From contig NZ_LT907988.1 of the NCBI RefSeq assembly GCF_900089455.2, positions 3,844,001-3,908,000 of the forward strand: a stretch of 64,000 nt of DNA. Direction: 5' to 3'. A program made the translations under genes and the position numbers. Below, piece after piece: positions 55,174 through 63,488 of the stretch. Within the stretch, counting starts at the first letter, position 1, and each line of letters begins with the position of its first letter. The notes beneath the pieces are model-generated. The model saw nothing but the letters and a program-made list of their open reading frames with translations. It was not told where the DNA came from and did no database searches. Origin of the DNA: Orrella dioscoreae. Lineage in GTDB: Bacteria > Pseudomonadota > Gammaproteobacteria > Burkholderiales > Burkholderiaceae_B.

Positions 55174-55348
55174 GGGCGGCTCCCTTTTCTTGCGTGGCCG
55201 CCCTCGTTTCCCTGGCAAGCCCGCGCAAGCCGGGGGGAGCGGTCCATTGTTGGTGATGGGCTCTCCACGATAACTTGTGCCGCGGGCGTCGGGCTTTACA
55301 TGGATCAAGAAAAGCCTGCACGCGCCATGCGCGCCTGGCCGGCGCGTG

Positions 55349-56602
55349 CTAGGCGTCCAAGGCCCGCTCGTACTCCTGCCTGAAGGTGCTCAACGAACTG
55401 GCGAGCACCGTCGCGGCCCCGTCGACCAGCCCACAGCGCCCCGAGCCCGGCAGCAGCCGCGCCAGGTTCTCGAGGGCCTGCAGGTCGGTGCGGCGTCCCG
55501 CGCCGCCATCGATCCGCTCCAGGATGCGCGAGATCTGGCGCGTGCCTATCTTGCACGACGAACACTGCCCACAGGAATTGTTCGCGAAGAACGCCACATA
55601 CTCCGCCGTCTTGCGCAGGACGCTGGTGCCCTCGCCCACCACGATCATCGCGCCCGTTCCCAGCCGTGAGCCGCGTTCGCGCACGCTGTCGAAATCCAGG
55701 GCGACATCCAGGTCGCCCGCCGTCAGCAGGGTATTGGAGGGTCCGCCGGTGAACACCGCCTTGAATGCACGGCCGGCCAGCATGCCGCCGCCGTGCTGGA
55801 AGATCAGCTCGCGCAACGACGTGCCCATCGGCAGTTCGTGCAGGCCCGGACGCATGACGTCGCCCGACAGGGAATAGAGCTTGGTCCCCGCCGCCGCACC
55901 GCGCCCCAGCGCCTGGTACCAGGCCGCGCCATGGCGCAGGATGTGGGGCACATGGGCGAACGTCTCGATGTTGTTGACCAGCGTGGGCGCGCCATGCACG
56001 CCCTGTTCCGCCGGGAAGGGGGGCTTGAGCGAGGGAAAGGGAAACCCGCCCATCACGCTGGCGACGGCGGCGGTTTCCTCGCCCCCCACGTACAAGCCCG
56101 AGCCTGGCGTGACGTGCAACTGGAGCGGCGCGCCCATTGCCTGGCCGACCGCCGCCAGCAGCGGATGCCCCTGCCAGGCCTGGACCGCCTCGCGCACGAC
56201 CCGCAGCGAGACGGGCTCGCCGGGATTCACGTACAGCGCGATCTGGTTGGCGCCGACCGCCAGGGCGCCGATCAGCGCCCCCTCGATGACCTGGTGCGGC
56301 GTATTCGACAACAGGTAGCGGTCCTTGAAGGTGCCCGGCTCGTCCTCGTTGCCGTTGCAGATGATCCATTTCCCCTGCCCCGCCAACGGCGGCTGCCCGG
56401 CCACCGCGCGCCACTTCCGGTGCGTGGGAAAACCGGCGCCGCCCAGCCCCCGCAGCCCCGCCTCTTCCAATATCGGGATGATGCGGTCCGGCGCCGCGAT
56501 GGCACGCGCCAGGCCCTGGCCGCCGCCGGCACGCAGCCAGCCGTCCAGGTCGGCCCCGACCTGCGCCGCCTCGGCCGTCAAGACACGTGGGGATGGCGTC
56601 AT
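55349..56602 (-). CDS. NuoF-like NADH/FMN-binding subunit of a soluble oxidoreductase
   Basis: This 417-residue protein resembles NuoF, the NADH- and FMN-binding subunit of complex I and of NAD-linked dehydrogenases. It has the FMN-site sequence RGLGGAGFPTHRKW (about 51-64), ICNGNEDEPGTFKDR, YVGGEETAAVASVMGG and the C-terminal 4Fe-4S cysteines CGQCSSCKIGTR plus RCGLVDG. It lacks the NuoE thioredoxin-like part. It is coupled by a four-base overlap to the flavoprotein gene and is the last gene in an operon with an iron-sulfur subunit and a dicarboxylate-type carrier. It most likely links NADH to the flavoprotein via FMN and Fe-S clusters. Confidence 0.9.
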   Translation of the reverse strand: MTPSPRVLTAEAAQVGADLDGWLRAGGGQGLARAIAAPDRIIPILEEAGLRGLGGAGFPTHRKWRAVAGQPPLAGQGKWIICNGNEDEPGTFKDRYLLSNTPHQVIEGALIGALAVGANQIALYVNPGEPVSLRVVREAVQAWQGHPLLAAVGQAMGAPLQLHVTPGSGLYVGGEETAAVASVMGGFPFPSLKPPFPAEQGVHGAPTLVNNIETFAHVPHILRHGAAWYQALGRGAAAGTKLYSLSGDVMRPGLHELPMGTSLRELIFQHGGGMLAGRAFKAVFTGGPSNTLLTAGDLDVALDFDSVRERGSRLGTGAMIVVGEGTSVLRKTAEYVAFFANNSCGQCSSCKIGTRQISRILERIDGGAGRRTDLQALENLARLLPGSGRCGLVDGAATVLASSLSTFRQEYERALDA

Positions 56603-58257
56603 GCCGCTCGCTCCCGGTCGGTGGCAATGTCGAAATTGCCGTAAGGGGGGAAAACCATGGGCGCCTTGCGCGTGGCGGAAAGGCCATGGTTGGCCAGCGC
56701 CCGCCGCCAATCAGCCAGGTGGGCCAGGCCCACGTTGCGCGGCCCTTCCCGGCGCGCCTGCGCCGCGGCCGACGCCCCCGCGCGCCGGCCGAAGACCACC
56801 AGCTCGAGCAGGGCATTGCCCATCATGCGGTTGCGGCCATGCAGCCCGCCCGTGACTTCGCCCGCGCACAACAGGCCGGGCACCGGCGTGCGGCCGTCGG
56901 TATCGATGCCTATCCCGCCATTCTGGTAATGCAGGGTGGGCCGCACCATGAAGGGCTCCCTTGCCGGATCGATGCCTGCCCGATGCGCCAGATGGCGCAG
57001 CGTCACCAGCCTGCCCGCGAGGATCCCGGGCTGGCTGCGCTCGAGCGTCGGGGTATCCAGGAAGACGCCCGCCTGGCCATCGCGCAGCACGCCTCTTCCC
57101 TCCTCGATCTCGCGCAGGATGGCCGCGGCCACGATATCGCGCGGCTGGAGCTCATCCACGAAACGTTCGCCGCGGCCGTTGACCAGGAAGGCGCCGGAGG
57201 AACGCGCCGCTTCGCTCACCAGCGCGCCCTCCATGTGCGCCGGCCAGGCAATGCCCGTGGGATGGAACTGGAAGCTGTCCAGTTCGCGCAGCGGGGCGCC
57301 GAGACGATAGGCGAGCACCAGCCCATCCGCGGTCGCGCCATAATGGTTGGAGGTCGGGAAACCCGACAGGTGCAGGCGGCCCGCGCCGCCGGTTGCCATG
57401 ATCGTCGCGCTGGCCCGCGCCAGCGTGGCGCGGCCTCTCGCCAGGTCGTGCATGACCGCGCCGGCGCATCGGCCCCGGTCGTCGCTGAGCAGTTCGAGCG
57501 CCGGATGCCGGTCCAGCACGGTGATGCCCGGCTGCAGCAGCACCGCCTCGCGCAGGGCACGCATGAGTTCCAGTCCCGTGAAATCGCGATACGACAGCAG
57601 GCGGGCCGCGGTCGCGCCGCCGGGCTTCTTGCGCAGCAGGGTCCCGCCCATGCGTTCCCCCTCCCGCGCCAGGTCGAAGCTCATGCCTTCGCGGATCAGC
57701 CAGCGGATCGCATCAGGCCCGTCCGATACCAGCGCCTTCACCAACGCCTTGTCCGCCGCGAAATGGCCGCTGCGCAGCGTGTCTTCGAAGTGCCTTTGCA
57801 GGCTGTCCTCGGGCCCGACCGCCGCCTGGATGCCGCCCTCGGCCATCACGGTATTGCTGTCCCCCAGGCGCAGCTTGGTCGCCAGCAGCACCCGGGCGCC
57901 GGCGCGCGCCGCTGTCAGCGCCGCCACGCAGCCGGCGCCGCCGCCGCCGATGACGAGCACGTCGGCGTCGTGGCCCGGCGCGCCGGCGATATCCACGTCC
58001 TCGAGCAGGGCGTCGGCCTGCAGCAGCGCCGCCAACGCCGCCGGGCAGCGCTGCCCGGCGCTGACGCCGACGTCCAGCGCCACCATCGCGCCTGGCGCAT
58101 GGTCGGGATGAAAGCGCGCCAACAACGCTTGCGGCGCGAGGTCCAGACCGCGCGCCTCGGCGGGGGCCGCCTCGCGCCAGGCCGCCAGCGCCGCGTCATG
58201 GGCGATCCCCTCGGCGGCCCGCCCCGCCCCCTCTTGCGGCGTCTGCGCGGCGCTCAT
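56599..58257 (-). CDS. Fumarate reductase/succinate dehydrogenase-like flavoprotein
   Basis: This 552-residue flavoprotein resembles SdhA/FrdA and the archaeal thiol:fumarate reductase TfrA. After a ~95-residue N-terminal extension that I cannot assign, the FAD-binding motif DVLVIGGGGAGCVAAL follows. Substrate-site sequences are FQFHPTGI, ELQPRDIVAAAI (the active-site arginine region), PTLHYQNGGIGID and GGLHGRNRMMGNALLE. The position of the histidine that carries covalent FAD in SdhA reads SNTVMAEGGIQAAVG, so FAD is probably bound non-covalently, as in L-aspartate oxidase and TfrA. The start overlaps the iron-sulfur gene stop. No membrane anchor genes are present, so the complex should be soluble. 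Confidence 0.85.
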   Translation of the reverse strand: MSAAQTPQEGAGRAAEGIAHDAALAAWREAAPAEARGLDLAPQALLARFHPDHAPGAMVALDVGVSAGQRCPAALAALLQADALLEDVDIAGAPGHDADVLVIGGGGAGCVAALTAARAGARVLLATKLRLGDSNTVMAEGGIQAAVGPEDSLQRHFEDTLRSGHFAADKALVKALVSDGPDAIRWLIREGMSFDLAREGERMGGTLLRKKPGGATAARLLSYRDFTGLELMRALREAVLLQPGITVLDRHPALELLSDDRGRCAGAVMHDLARGRATLARASATIMATGGAGRLHLSGFPTSNHYGATADGLVLAYRLGAPLRELDSFQFHPTGIAWPAHMEGALVSEAARSSGAFLVNGRGERFVDELQPRDIVAAAILREIEEGRGVLRDGQAGVFLDTPTLERSQPGILAGRLVTLRHLAHRAGIDPAREPFMVRPTLHYQNGGIGIDTDGRTPVPGLLCAGEVTGGLHGRNRMMGNALLELVVFGRRAGASAAAQARREGPRNVGLAHLADWRRALANHGLSATRKAPMVFPPYGNFDIATDRERAA

Positions 58258-58952
58258 CGGGCCGCCTCCGTGGCGATCCCGGGGGCAGGCGCCGGCGGAT
58301 TGGCGGCCGGCGCGTCGGCATCGATGACCTGCGCCCCGGCCTCGATCTCGCGCAGCCGCGCGATCAAGTCCGACGGCCGCAGCGTCAGCGACGCATTCAT
58401 GCGCCGCACGAACTGGCCCAGGTGGGCCGGGTCGATATGTTCCGGACAGGCCGCCACGCAGAGATTGCACAGCACGCAATGGTCGAACAGCGCCGCCGCC
58501 GCATCGGCCTGGCCCGAGGCGGCGAGATTGACCATGCGCTGCACCTCGATGCCCTTTGGACAGGCGCGGTCGCAGCCGCCGCAATGGCGGCAGTGCTTGG
58601 CCTCGGGGAACACCGTATCGATCTGGTCGATGGCGCCCCAGGTGTCGACGAGCGCATGCAGGTCATAGGAATGCGGACGGCGGGCCGGGAAATGGTCGAT
58701 GAAGGCGACCTGCATCCCCTCCTGCGCCGTGGTCTCACAGGCGAGCGCGGTGCCGGCCAGGCGCTCTCCGTCGCGCCTGACCAGCACCCGACAGGCGCCG
58801 CACACGCCCTGGCCCATGCAGCCGACGTTCTCCGTGAGCGGGAGCCCGGCCTGGAGCCAGGCCTGCAGCAGCGAAACGCCCTGCCTGGCTCGCACGGCAT
58901 GGCCGTCGAACATGACGAGGACCTCGTCCTCCGGCCTTTCCGTCACTGCCAT
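58254..58952 (-). CDS. Iron-sulfur subunit, fumarate reductase-like
   Basis: This 232-residue protein has the layout of FrdB/SdhB: an N-terminal 2Fe-2S ferredoxin domain (GCMGQGVCGACRVLV and, later, CETTAQEG) and a C-terminal domain with two further clusters, CRHCGGCDRACP and CVLCNLCVAACPEH. Both cluster sequences have the CxxCxxCxxxCP form. The start at ATG 58952 is fixed by AAGGAGG. It should carry electrons between the NuoF-like subunit and the flavoprotein. It is coupled to the flavoprotein gene by four bases and lies 35 bases after the transporter gene. Its C-terminal ~40 residues are rich in Ala and Pro. Confidence 0.88.
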   Translation of the reverse strand: MAVTERPEDEVLVMFDGHAVRARQGVSLLQAWLQAGLPLTENVGCMGQGVCGACRVLVRRDGERLAGTALACETTAQEGMQVAFIDHFPARRPHSYDLHALVDTWGAIDQIDTVFPEAKHCRHCGGCDRACPKGIEVQRMVNLAASGQADAAAALFDHCVLCNLCVAACPEHIDPAHLGQFVRRMNASLTLRPSDLIARLREIEAGAQVIDADAPAANPPAPAPGIATEAAR

Positions 58953-58987
58953 GGCGCTGCCTCCTTTCGCTGCGGGATGGGCTTCCT

Positions 58988-60493
58988 TCACCAGAAGCCC
59001 AGCACTTTCCACCACATGATGCCCAGCGTCGCGTAGATCGCGAGTTCCACGACGCACATGACGAAGCCCACGCGCCACCAGGTTCCCAGCGGCACGTAGC
59101 CGCTGCCGAAGATGATCGGCGAGGTGCCGGTCGCGTAATGGGTCAGCGTCATCATGATGGTCGAGCCCGCCACCATCATCAACAGGAAAGGCACCACGTA
59201 ATCGGGCGGCACCAGCGCCACGCCGACCGTCAGGAAGGCCAGCATCATCGCGCTGATGTGCGCGGTCGTGCTGGCGAAGAAATAATGCGAGAAGACGAAC
59301 AGCAGCACCAGCAGCGCCGCCGCCCACTCCCACCCCATGCCCGCCGAGGCGATGCCGCTCCTGAGCATATCGGAGAACCACCCGATCACGCCCGTCTTGT
59401 TGAGCTGCTCGGCCATCATGACCAGCGCGCCGAACCAGATCAGCGTATCCCATGCGCTTTTTTCGGAAAGCACGTCATCCCAGTTGATCGTGCCGGTGAT
59501 GATCAGGATGAACAGGCCCAGGAACGCCACCACCGTCGGGTCCAGCGTGAACGCCGGGCCGAATATCATCGCCGGCACGTTCGCCCACAGCAGCAACAGG
59601 ATGGCGAAGGTGCCCATCATGACCTTTTCACCGCCCGAGACGGGCCCCATGTCCTTGAGCTCGCCGCGCGCATAGTCGATGGCGCCCGGCGTGGCCTTGA
59701 CCTCGGGCGGCGCCAGCACGGCAAGCAGCAGCGGCATCAGCAGCAGGCAGACCAGCCCGGGCAGCAGCATGCACAGGGCCCAGGTGGTCCACGACAGGTG
59801 AAAGCCCTGGTTGGTGACGCGCGCCACGTAGTCGACGACCAGGGGGTTGGGCGCGGTGGCGGTGATGAACATGCCCGAGGTGATCGTGTTGGCATGCATG
59901 TTGACCAGGGACAGGTAGGTGCCCATCTTGCGCTCGGTGCCATGGGCCGGGTCGGAGCCGAAGGCGCCGGCGATCGAACGCATGACCGGATGGACGATGC
60001 CGCCGCCGCGCGCGGTGTTGCTGGGCGTGAAGGGGGCGAGCACCAGTTCGCAGACCGCCAGTCCATAGCCGATGCCGAGCGTGCGGCGGCCCAGCACCGA
60101 GATGAAAAGCAGGCCGACGCGCTTGCCCAGGCCGGTCTTCTTGAGCCCCCGCGACACCAGGATCGCCACCACGATCAGCCAGATCAAGGGATTGGCCAGG
60201 CTCGACAGCGCATCGGCAATCGCCGCCTTGGACGAGGTCGCGGTGACTTGCGACAAGGCCACGATGGTCATCGCCATCATCGCCATCACGCCGATGGGCA
60301 TGACCTTCAAGATGATCGCCAGGATCGTGGTGAGGAAGATCGCCAGCAGCGCCCAGGCCTTGGGCGCCAGGCCGTCCGGGACGGGTAGGAGCAGCATGAC
60401 CACCAGGAAGACGGTGGTGACCACGGCCGGCACCAGCCGGAAAGGCACACTGCCCTGGAAATACTGGAGCATGGCCTTGAGCCGGTCGATCAT
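58988..60493 (-). CDS. DASS-family dicarboxylate/tartrate-type carrier (CitT/TtdT-like)
   Basis: This 501-residue inner-membrane carrier belongs to the CitT/TtdT branch of the divalent anion family, whose members exchange succinate for tartrate, citrate or similar acids. Typical sequences are APFTPSNTARGGGIVHPVMRSIAGAFGSDP (the first SNT motif at about 157), LSLVNMHANTITSGMFITATAPNPLV, and the second motif FFASTTAHISAMMLAF. It is the first gene of an operon with a fumarate-reductase-like flavoprotein, an iron-sulfur subunit and a NuoF-like subunit. This suggests that the imported acid or its fermentation product is reduced or oxidised by that complex. Confidence 0.9.
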   Translation of the reverse strand: MIDRLKAMLQYFQGSVPFRLVPAVVTTVFLVVMLLLPVPDGLAPKAWALLAIFLTTILAIILKVMPIGVMAMMAMTIVALSQVTATSSKAAIADALSSLANPLIWLIVVAILVSRGLKKTGLGKRVGLLFISVLGRRTLGIGYGLAVCELVLAPFTPSNTARGGGIVHPVMRSIAGAFGSDPAHGTERKMGTYLSLVNMHANTITSGMFITATAPNPLVVDYVARVTNQGFHLSWTTWALCMLLPGLVCLLLMPLLLAVLAPPEVKATPGAIDYARGELKDMGPVSGGEKVMMGTFAILLLLWANVPAMIFGPAFTLDPTVVAFLGLFILIITGTINWDDVLSEKSAWDTLIWFGALVMMAEQLNKTGVIGWFSDMLRSGIASAGMGWEWAAALLVLLFVFSHYFFASTTAHISAMMLAFLTVGVALVPPDYVVPFLLMMVAGSTIMMTLTHYATGTSPIIFGSGYVPLGTWWRVGFVMCVVELAIYATLGIMWWKVLGFW

Positions 60494-60645
60494 TGCATGG
60501 GTCCTTGTCAGCGGAGTGTCTGAAACGGTGGCGCAGCCCCGCGAAAACAGCCGGCGGCCAGCACAAACCCGAATTATGTTTCAGCCCGCCGAGCCAGCGC
60601 AAGGATCGCACCCGGCGGGCCCCCCCGCCCGTTGCGGCATCGTCT

Positions 60646-60969
60646 TCAGAGCCAGGCCACCAGCGTGACGGGCAGCAGGACGAGGACCGTGACCCGGGCC
60701 GATAGCCGCGTCGACAACATCCCGCAACAGAGCAGCGCCAGACACGCCAGGACGGGAGGAAAGCCGTCCTGCACGGCCCACAGGAACATGTCGGCCAACG
60801 CCAGGACGGCCAGTGCCACGCACAGCAGCAGATCCAAGCCCTCCAGGCGGGCCACCCGTTTGCGCAGGGCGGCCGCCATGCGCCGCAACAGGACGCCCGG
60901 AGACCGCGCGGCCACGGCATGGGCAGGCGCGGACACCACCTGGATCGAATTGGGCAGCGTGGACTTCAT
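60646..60969 (-). CDS. Small membrane protein of unknown function
   Basis: This 107-residue protein has two hydrophobic helices near its C-terminus (LLLCVALAVLALADMFLWAV and VLACLALLCCGMLSTRL, then VTVLVLLPVTLVAWL) after a basic stretch (RRMAAALRKRVARL). It is unrecognised. The start is uncertain: ATG 60969 is used, and ATG 60999, ten codons upstream, is also in frame. It is divergent from the TetR gene, and two palindromes in the gap could control both. Coding status rests on the membrane helices and the position; it could be spurious. Confidence 0.5.
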   Translation of the reverse strand: MKSTLPNSIQVVSAPAHAVAARSPGVLLRRMAAALRKRVARLEGLDLLLCVALAVLALADMFLWAVQDGFPPVLACLALLCCGMLSTRLSARVTVLVLLPVTLVAWL

Positions 60970-61003
60970 CGGCAGGCTCGGCGGAGGGGAAAAGGTCATT
61001 TTC

Positions 61004-61015
61004 GAGCGACTGCTC
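61004..61015. promoter_or_regulatory. TetR operator candidate, site 1
   Basis: GAGC-GACT-GCTC is an inverted repeat with the same arms and spacing as site 2, centred 24 bases upstream of it. It lies in the gap between the divergent small membrane protein gene and the TetR gene. Confidence 0.5.
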
Positions 61016-61025
61016 AGGACTATAA

Positions 61026-61041
61026 TTGAGCAATTGCTCAA
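61026..61041. promoter_or_regulatory. TetR operator candidate, site 2
   Basis: TTGAGCAATTGCTCAA is a perfect 16-base palindrome that ends 10 bases before the TetR ATG and abuts a TATAAT (61021-61026) that could be a -10 element. This is the usual place for an autorepressor site. Confidence 0.7.
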
Positions 61042-61051
61042 AATTCAAGCC

Positions 61052-61696
61052 ATGCCTGCCACGCCGCGGGCCATCCCAGACACGCAAGGAACGAGATTGG
61101 CCGAGAAAAACCGGAAGGAACAGATCCTGGACGCCACGATCGCACTCCTGCAGGCCAAGGGATTCACCAACGTGTCCACCCGCGATCTGGCCGAACACGC
61201 CGGCCTGTCACGCAGCCACATCTATCACTACTTCAAGGACTGGCCCACGCTGCGGCGCGAGGCTTTCGCGCGCTATTCCGACCAGCGGCTGGCCGAAGCG
61301 CGCCAGGCTTTCGCCGGCATGCCCGCCAGGCAGGCCCTGGCCAGCTTCCTGCGGGAGTGCCTGCCCGAAGCGCCCGACGGCTGTTTCACCCTGTGGCTGG
61401 ACGTCTGGGACGAAGCCCTGCACGATGAGATGCTGGCCTGCACCTACCGCGACGTGGATGCCCGCTGGCTGGCCTGGCTGGCGGAACTGCTGCAGCAAGG
61501 CGTCGCCCAGGGAGACTTCGTCTGCCCCGCGCCCTCGCGTGCGGCGCGCCAGATCTTCTCGATGACGGTGGGCTACGCGGAAGACCTGCTGCTGTCGCCT
61601 TCCAGGCAGGCCGCGGACAACGCCCTGGACGAAGTCCTGGAGGGCGCGGGCCTCATCCTGCGCGTGCGCGAGCCGCTGGCCGCGCCGCCCCCCTGA
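61052..61696 (+). CDS. TetR-family transcriptional regulator
   Basis: This 214-residue regulator has a TetR helix-turn-helix at about 22-66 (RKEQILDATIALLQAKGFTNVSTRDLAEHAGLSRSHIYHYFKDWPTLRREAF) and an all-helical ligand-binding domain. The ATG at 61052 lies just after a perfect palindrome, so it probably represses itself. The C-terminal domain shape, with a conserved W-rich stretch (LWLDVWDEAL and RWLAWLAELLQQG), resembles BetI-type and other TetR_C_6 members. The next gene, a phasin, begins 24 bases later in the same direction and may share its promoter. Confidence 0.88.
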   Translation: MPATPRAIPDTQGTRLAEKNRKEQILDATIALLQAKGFTNVSTRDLAEHAGLSRSHIYHYFKDWPTLRREAFARYSDQRLAEARQAFAGMPARQALASFLRECLPEAPDGCFTLWLDVWDEALHDEMLACTYRDVDARWLAWLAELLQQGVAQGDFVCPAPSRAARQIFSMTVGYAEDLLLSPSRQAADNALDEVLEGAGLILRVREPLAAPPP

Positions 61697-61720
61697 CCCG
61701 ACACGCAAGGAGTGCTTTGC

Positions 61721-62152
61721 ATGGCAACCCGACGCAGAACCGGCAACACCCTGGCCACCAAGACCGCGGAACTGGCCTTCGCCGCCCCGCAGGTCATGGC
61801 GCATCGCCTGACGCGCATGGCGCTGGCCGGTCCCACCCTCTCCGAGCGGGACCGCAAGGAGTTCCACCTGATGGGCATGGAAAAGCTGGGCGCCTTCACG
61901 GCAGCCTGGCAGCAGATGGCGCTGGCCAGCGTCACCAGCAGCCAGACACTGGCCATCCAGATGTGGACGGCATGGTGGGCGCCCTGGCTGGGCGGCCGCC
62001 GCGCGCGCACCGTGAACCGCCAGTTGCAGCAGGCCGCCCTGGGCGTGCTGGGCAAGGGCCTTGGGCCCATCCATGCCAAGGCCACCGCCAACGCACGACG
62101 CCTGGGCAACACGCCGCTGGTGGAGGCGCCGAAGCGACGGACAGCACACTAG
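61721..62152 (+). CDS. Polyhydroxyalkanoate granule-associated phasin-like protein
   Basis: This 143-residue helical protein resembles short phasin-like proteins that coat polyhydroxyalkanoate granules. A basic N-terminus (MATRRRTGNTLATKT) is followed by an amphipathic region (AELAFAAPQVMAHRLTRMALAGPTLSERDRKEFHLMGMEKLGAFTAAWQQMALASVTSSQTLAIQMWTAWWAPW) and a basic C-terminus. CAAGGAG precedes the ATG. It lies 24 bases after the TetR gene; regulation of phasins by a neighbouring TetR gene is plausible. No PHA synthase is in the window. Confidence 0.75.
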   Translation: MATRRRTGNTLATKTAELAFAAPQVMAHRLTRMALAGPTLSERDRKEFHLMGMEKLGAFTAAWQQMALASVTSSQTLAIQMWTAWWAPWLGGRRARTVNRQLQQAALGVLGKGLGPIHAKATANARRLGNTPLVEAPKRRTAH

Positions 62153-62305
62153 GCAGCGCTTTCCAGCCGGAAATACCCCCTGCAGGATGTACGATACGGC
62201 CCTGGCTTGGCGCGGCGCCCGCCCGGGAGCGCCGCCCCGGCCCGCGGTCTTGCCTGATTTCACATCATCGATCACACAAACGATCACGCAATCCAAGGGG
62301 ATTTC

Positions 62306-63469
62306 ATGCGTCTTGCCCAACGACTCGCCGTTGCCGCGCTCGCCTGCCTGGCCGGTGCTGCCCACGCCCAATCCGCCGCGCCCATCAAGGTCGGCATTGC
62401 GCTGGACATCTCCGGCCCGTTCGCCTCGCTGGGCGCCGACGCGCGCGACGGCTTCGACCTGGCCATCGAGAAGCTGGGCGGCACGCTGGGCGGCCAACCC
62501 GCCGAATTCCTGAAGACGGACTTCGCCGGCAGCCCCGAGCAGGCCACGCAACTGGTCAACCGCTATCTGCAGCGCGACAAGATCCAGTTCTTCACCGGCC
62601 CGATCGCCTCGAACTCGGCGCTGGCCGTCGCGCCCCTGCTGTTCAAGGCCAAGGTGCCGTTCCTGTCGAACAACCCCGGCCCCAGCCAGTTCGCGGGCAA
62701 GCAGTGCAACGCCTATTTCTTCGGCCAGTACCAGAACGACACCTATGACGAGGCGGCGGGCAAGCTGGCCAACGAGAAGGGCTACAAGCACATGGTGATC
62801 CTGGCGCCGAACTACCCGGCAGGCAAGGATCACCTGAACGGCTTCAAGCGCCTCTACAAGGGCGACCTGAAGGACGAGATCTATACCAAGGTCGGCCAGA
62901 TCGACTACGCCGCCGAGATCGCGCAGATCCGCGCCGCCAAGCCCGACGCCGTCTTCTTCTTCCTGCCGGGCGGCATGGGCATCAACTTCATCAAGCAATA
63001 CGTGGCCGGCGGCCTGAAGGGCATCCCGCTGATCGCCCCGGGCTTCTCGGCCGACCAGGACGTGATCAACGCCGTGGGCGAGGACATGATCGGCCTCCAG
63101 AACACGGCCCACTGGACCCACGACCTCGACCTGCCCGCCAACAAGGCGTTCGTGGCCGACTTCCGCAAGAAGTACGAGCGCTATCCCACGGTGTACGCCG
63201 CCATGGCCTACGACACCATCATGGCCATGGACGCCGCGGTGAAGGACGCCGGTGGCGCGTCGGACCCCGACAAGCTCGTCCAGGCGCTGGCCAAGCCCAG
63301 CTTCACCTCGCTGCGCGGCGACTTCACCTATGGCCCCAACCAGTACCCGATCCAGGACTACTACCTGCGCGTGGTGGCCAAGGACGCGGACGGCAAGGTC
63401 ACCAACAAGCTGGTCGAACGCATCCTGACCAGGCACCAGGACGCCTACGTGGCCGATTGCAAGCGCTGA
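62306..63469 (+). CDS. Branched-chain amino acid-type ABC transporter substrate-binding protein
   Basis: This 387-residue periplasmic protein of the LivJ/peripla_BP_6 type has a signal peptide (RLAVAALACLAGAAHAQ, cleavage near residue 22). The mature part starts PIKVGIALDISGPFASLGADARDGFDLAIEKLGG, the family hallmark, with FTGPIASNSALAVAPL (ligand-loop region) and GLQNTAHWTHDLD. It captures leucine-type amino acids or aromatic/organic acids for import. AAGGGG precedes the ATG. The permease gene begins 19 bases after its stop. Confidence 0.92.
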   Translation: MRLAQRLAVAALACLAGAAHAQSAAPIKVGIALDISGPFASLGADARDGFDLAIEKLGGTLGGQPAEFLKTDFAGSPEQATQLVNRYLQRDKIQFFTGPIASNSALAVAPLLFKAKVPFLSNNPGPSQFAGKQCNAYFFGQYQNDTYDEAAGKLANEKGYKHMVILAPNYPAGKDHLNGFKRLYKGDLKDEIYTKVGQIDYAAEIAQIRAAKPDAVFFFLPGGMGINFIKQYVAGGLKGIPLIAPGFSADQDVINAVGEDMIGLQNTAHWTHDLDLPANKAFVADFRKKYERYPTVYAAMAYDTIMAMDAAVKDAGGASDPDKLVQALAKPSFTSLRGDFTYGPNQYPIQDYYLRVVAKDADGKVTNKLVERILTRHQDAYVADCKR

Positions 63470-63488
63470 GACAGGCGGCGCCTGCCTC

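Noticed and set aside
56587-58668. Plus-strand 693-codon frame opposite the flavoprotein
   Set aside because: Antisense to a gene with complete FAD and substrate motifs; no domain in the translation.
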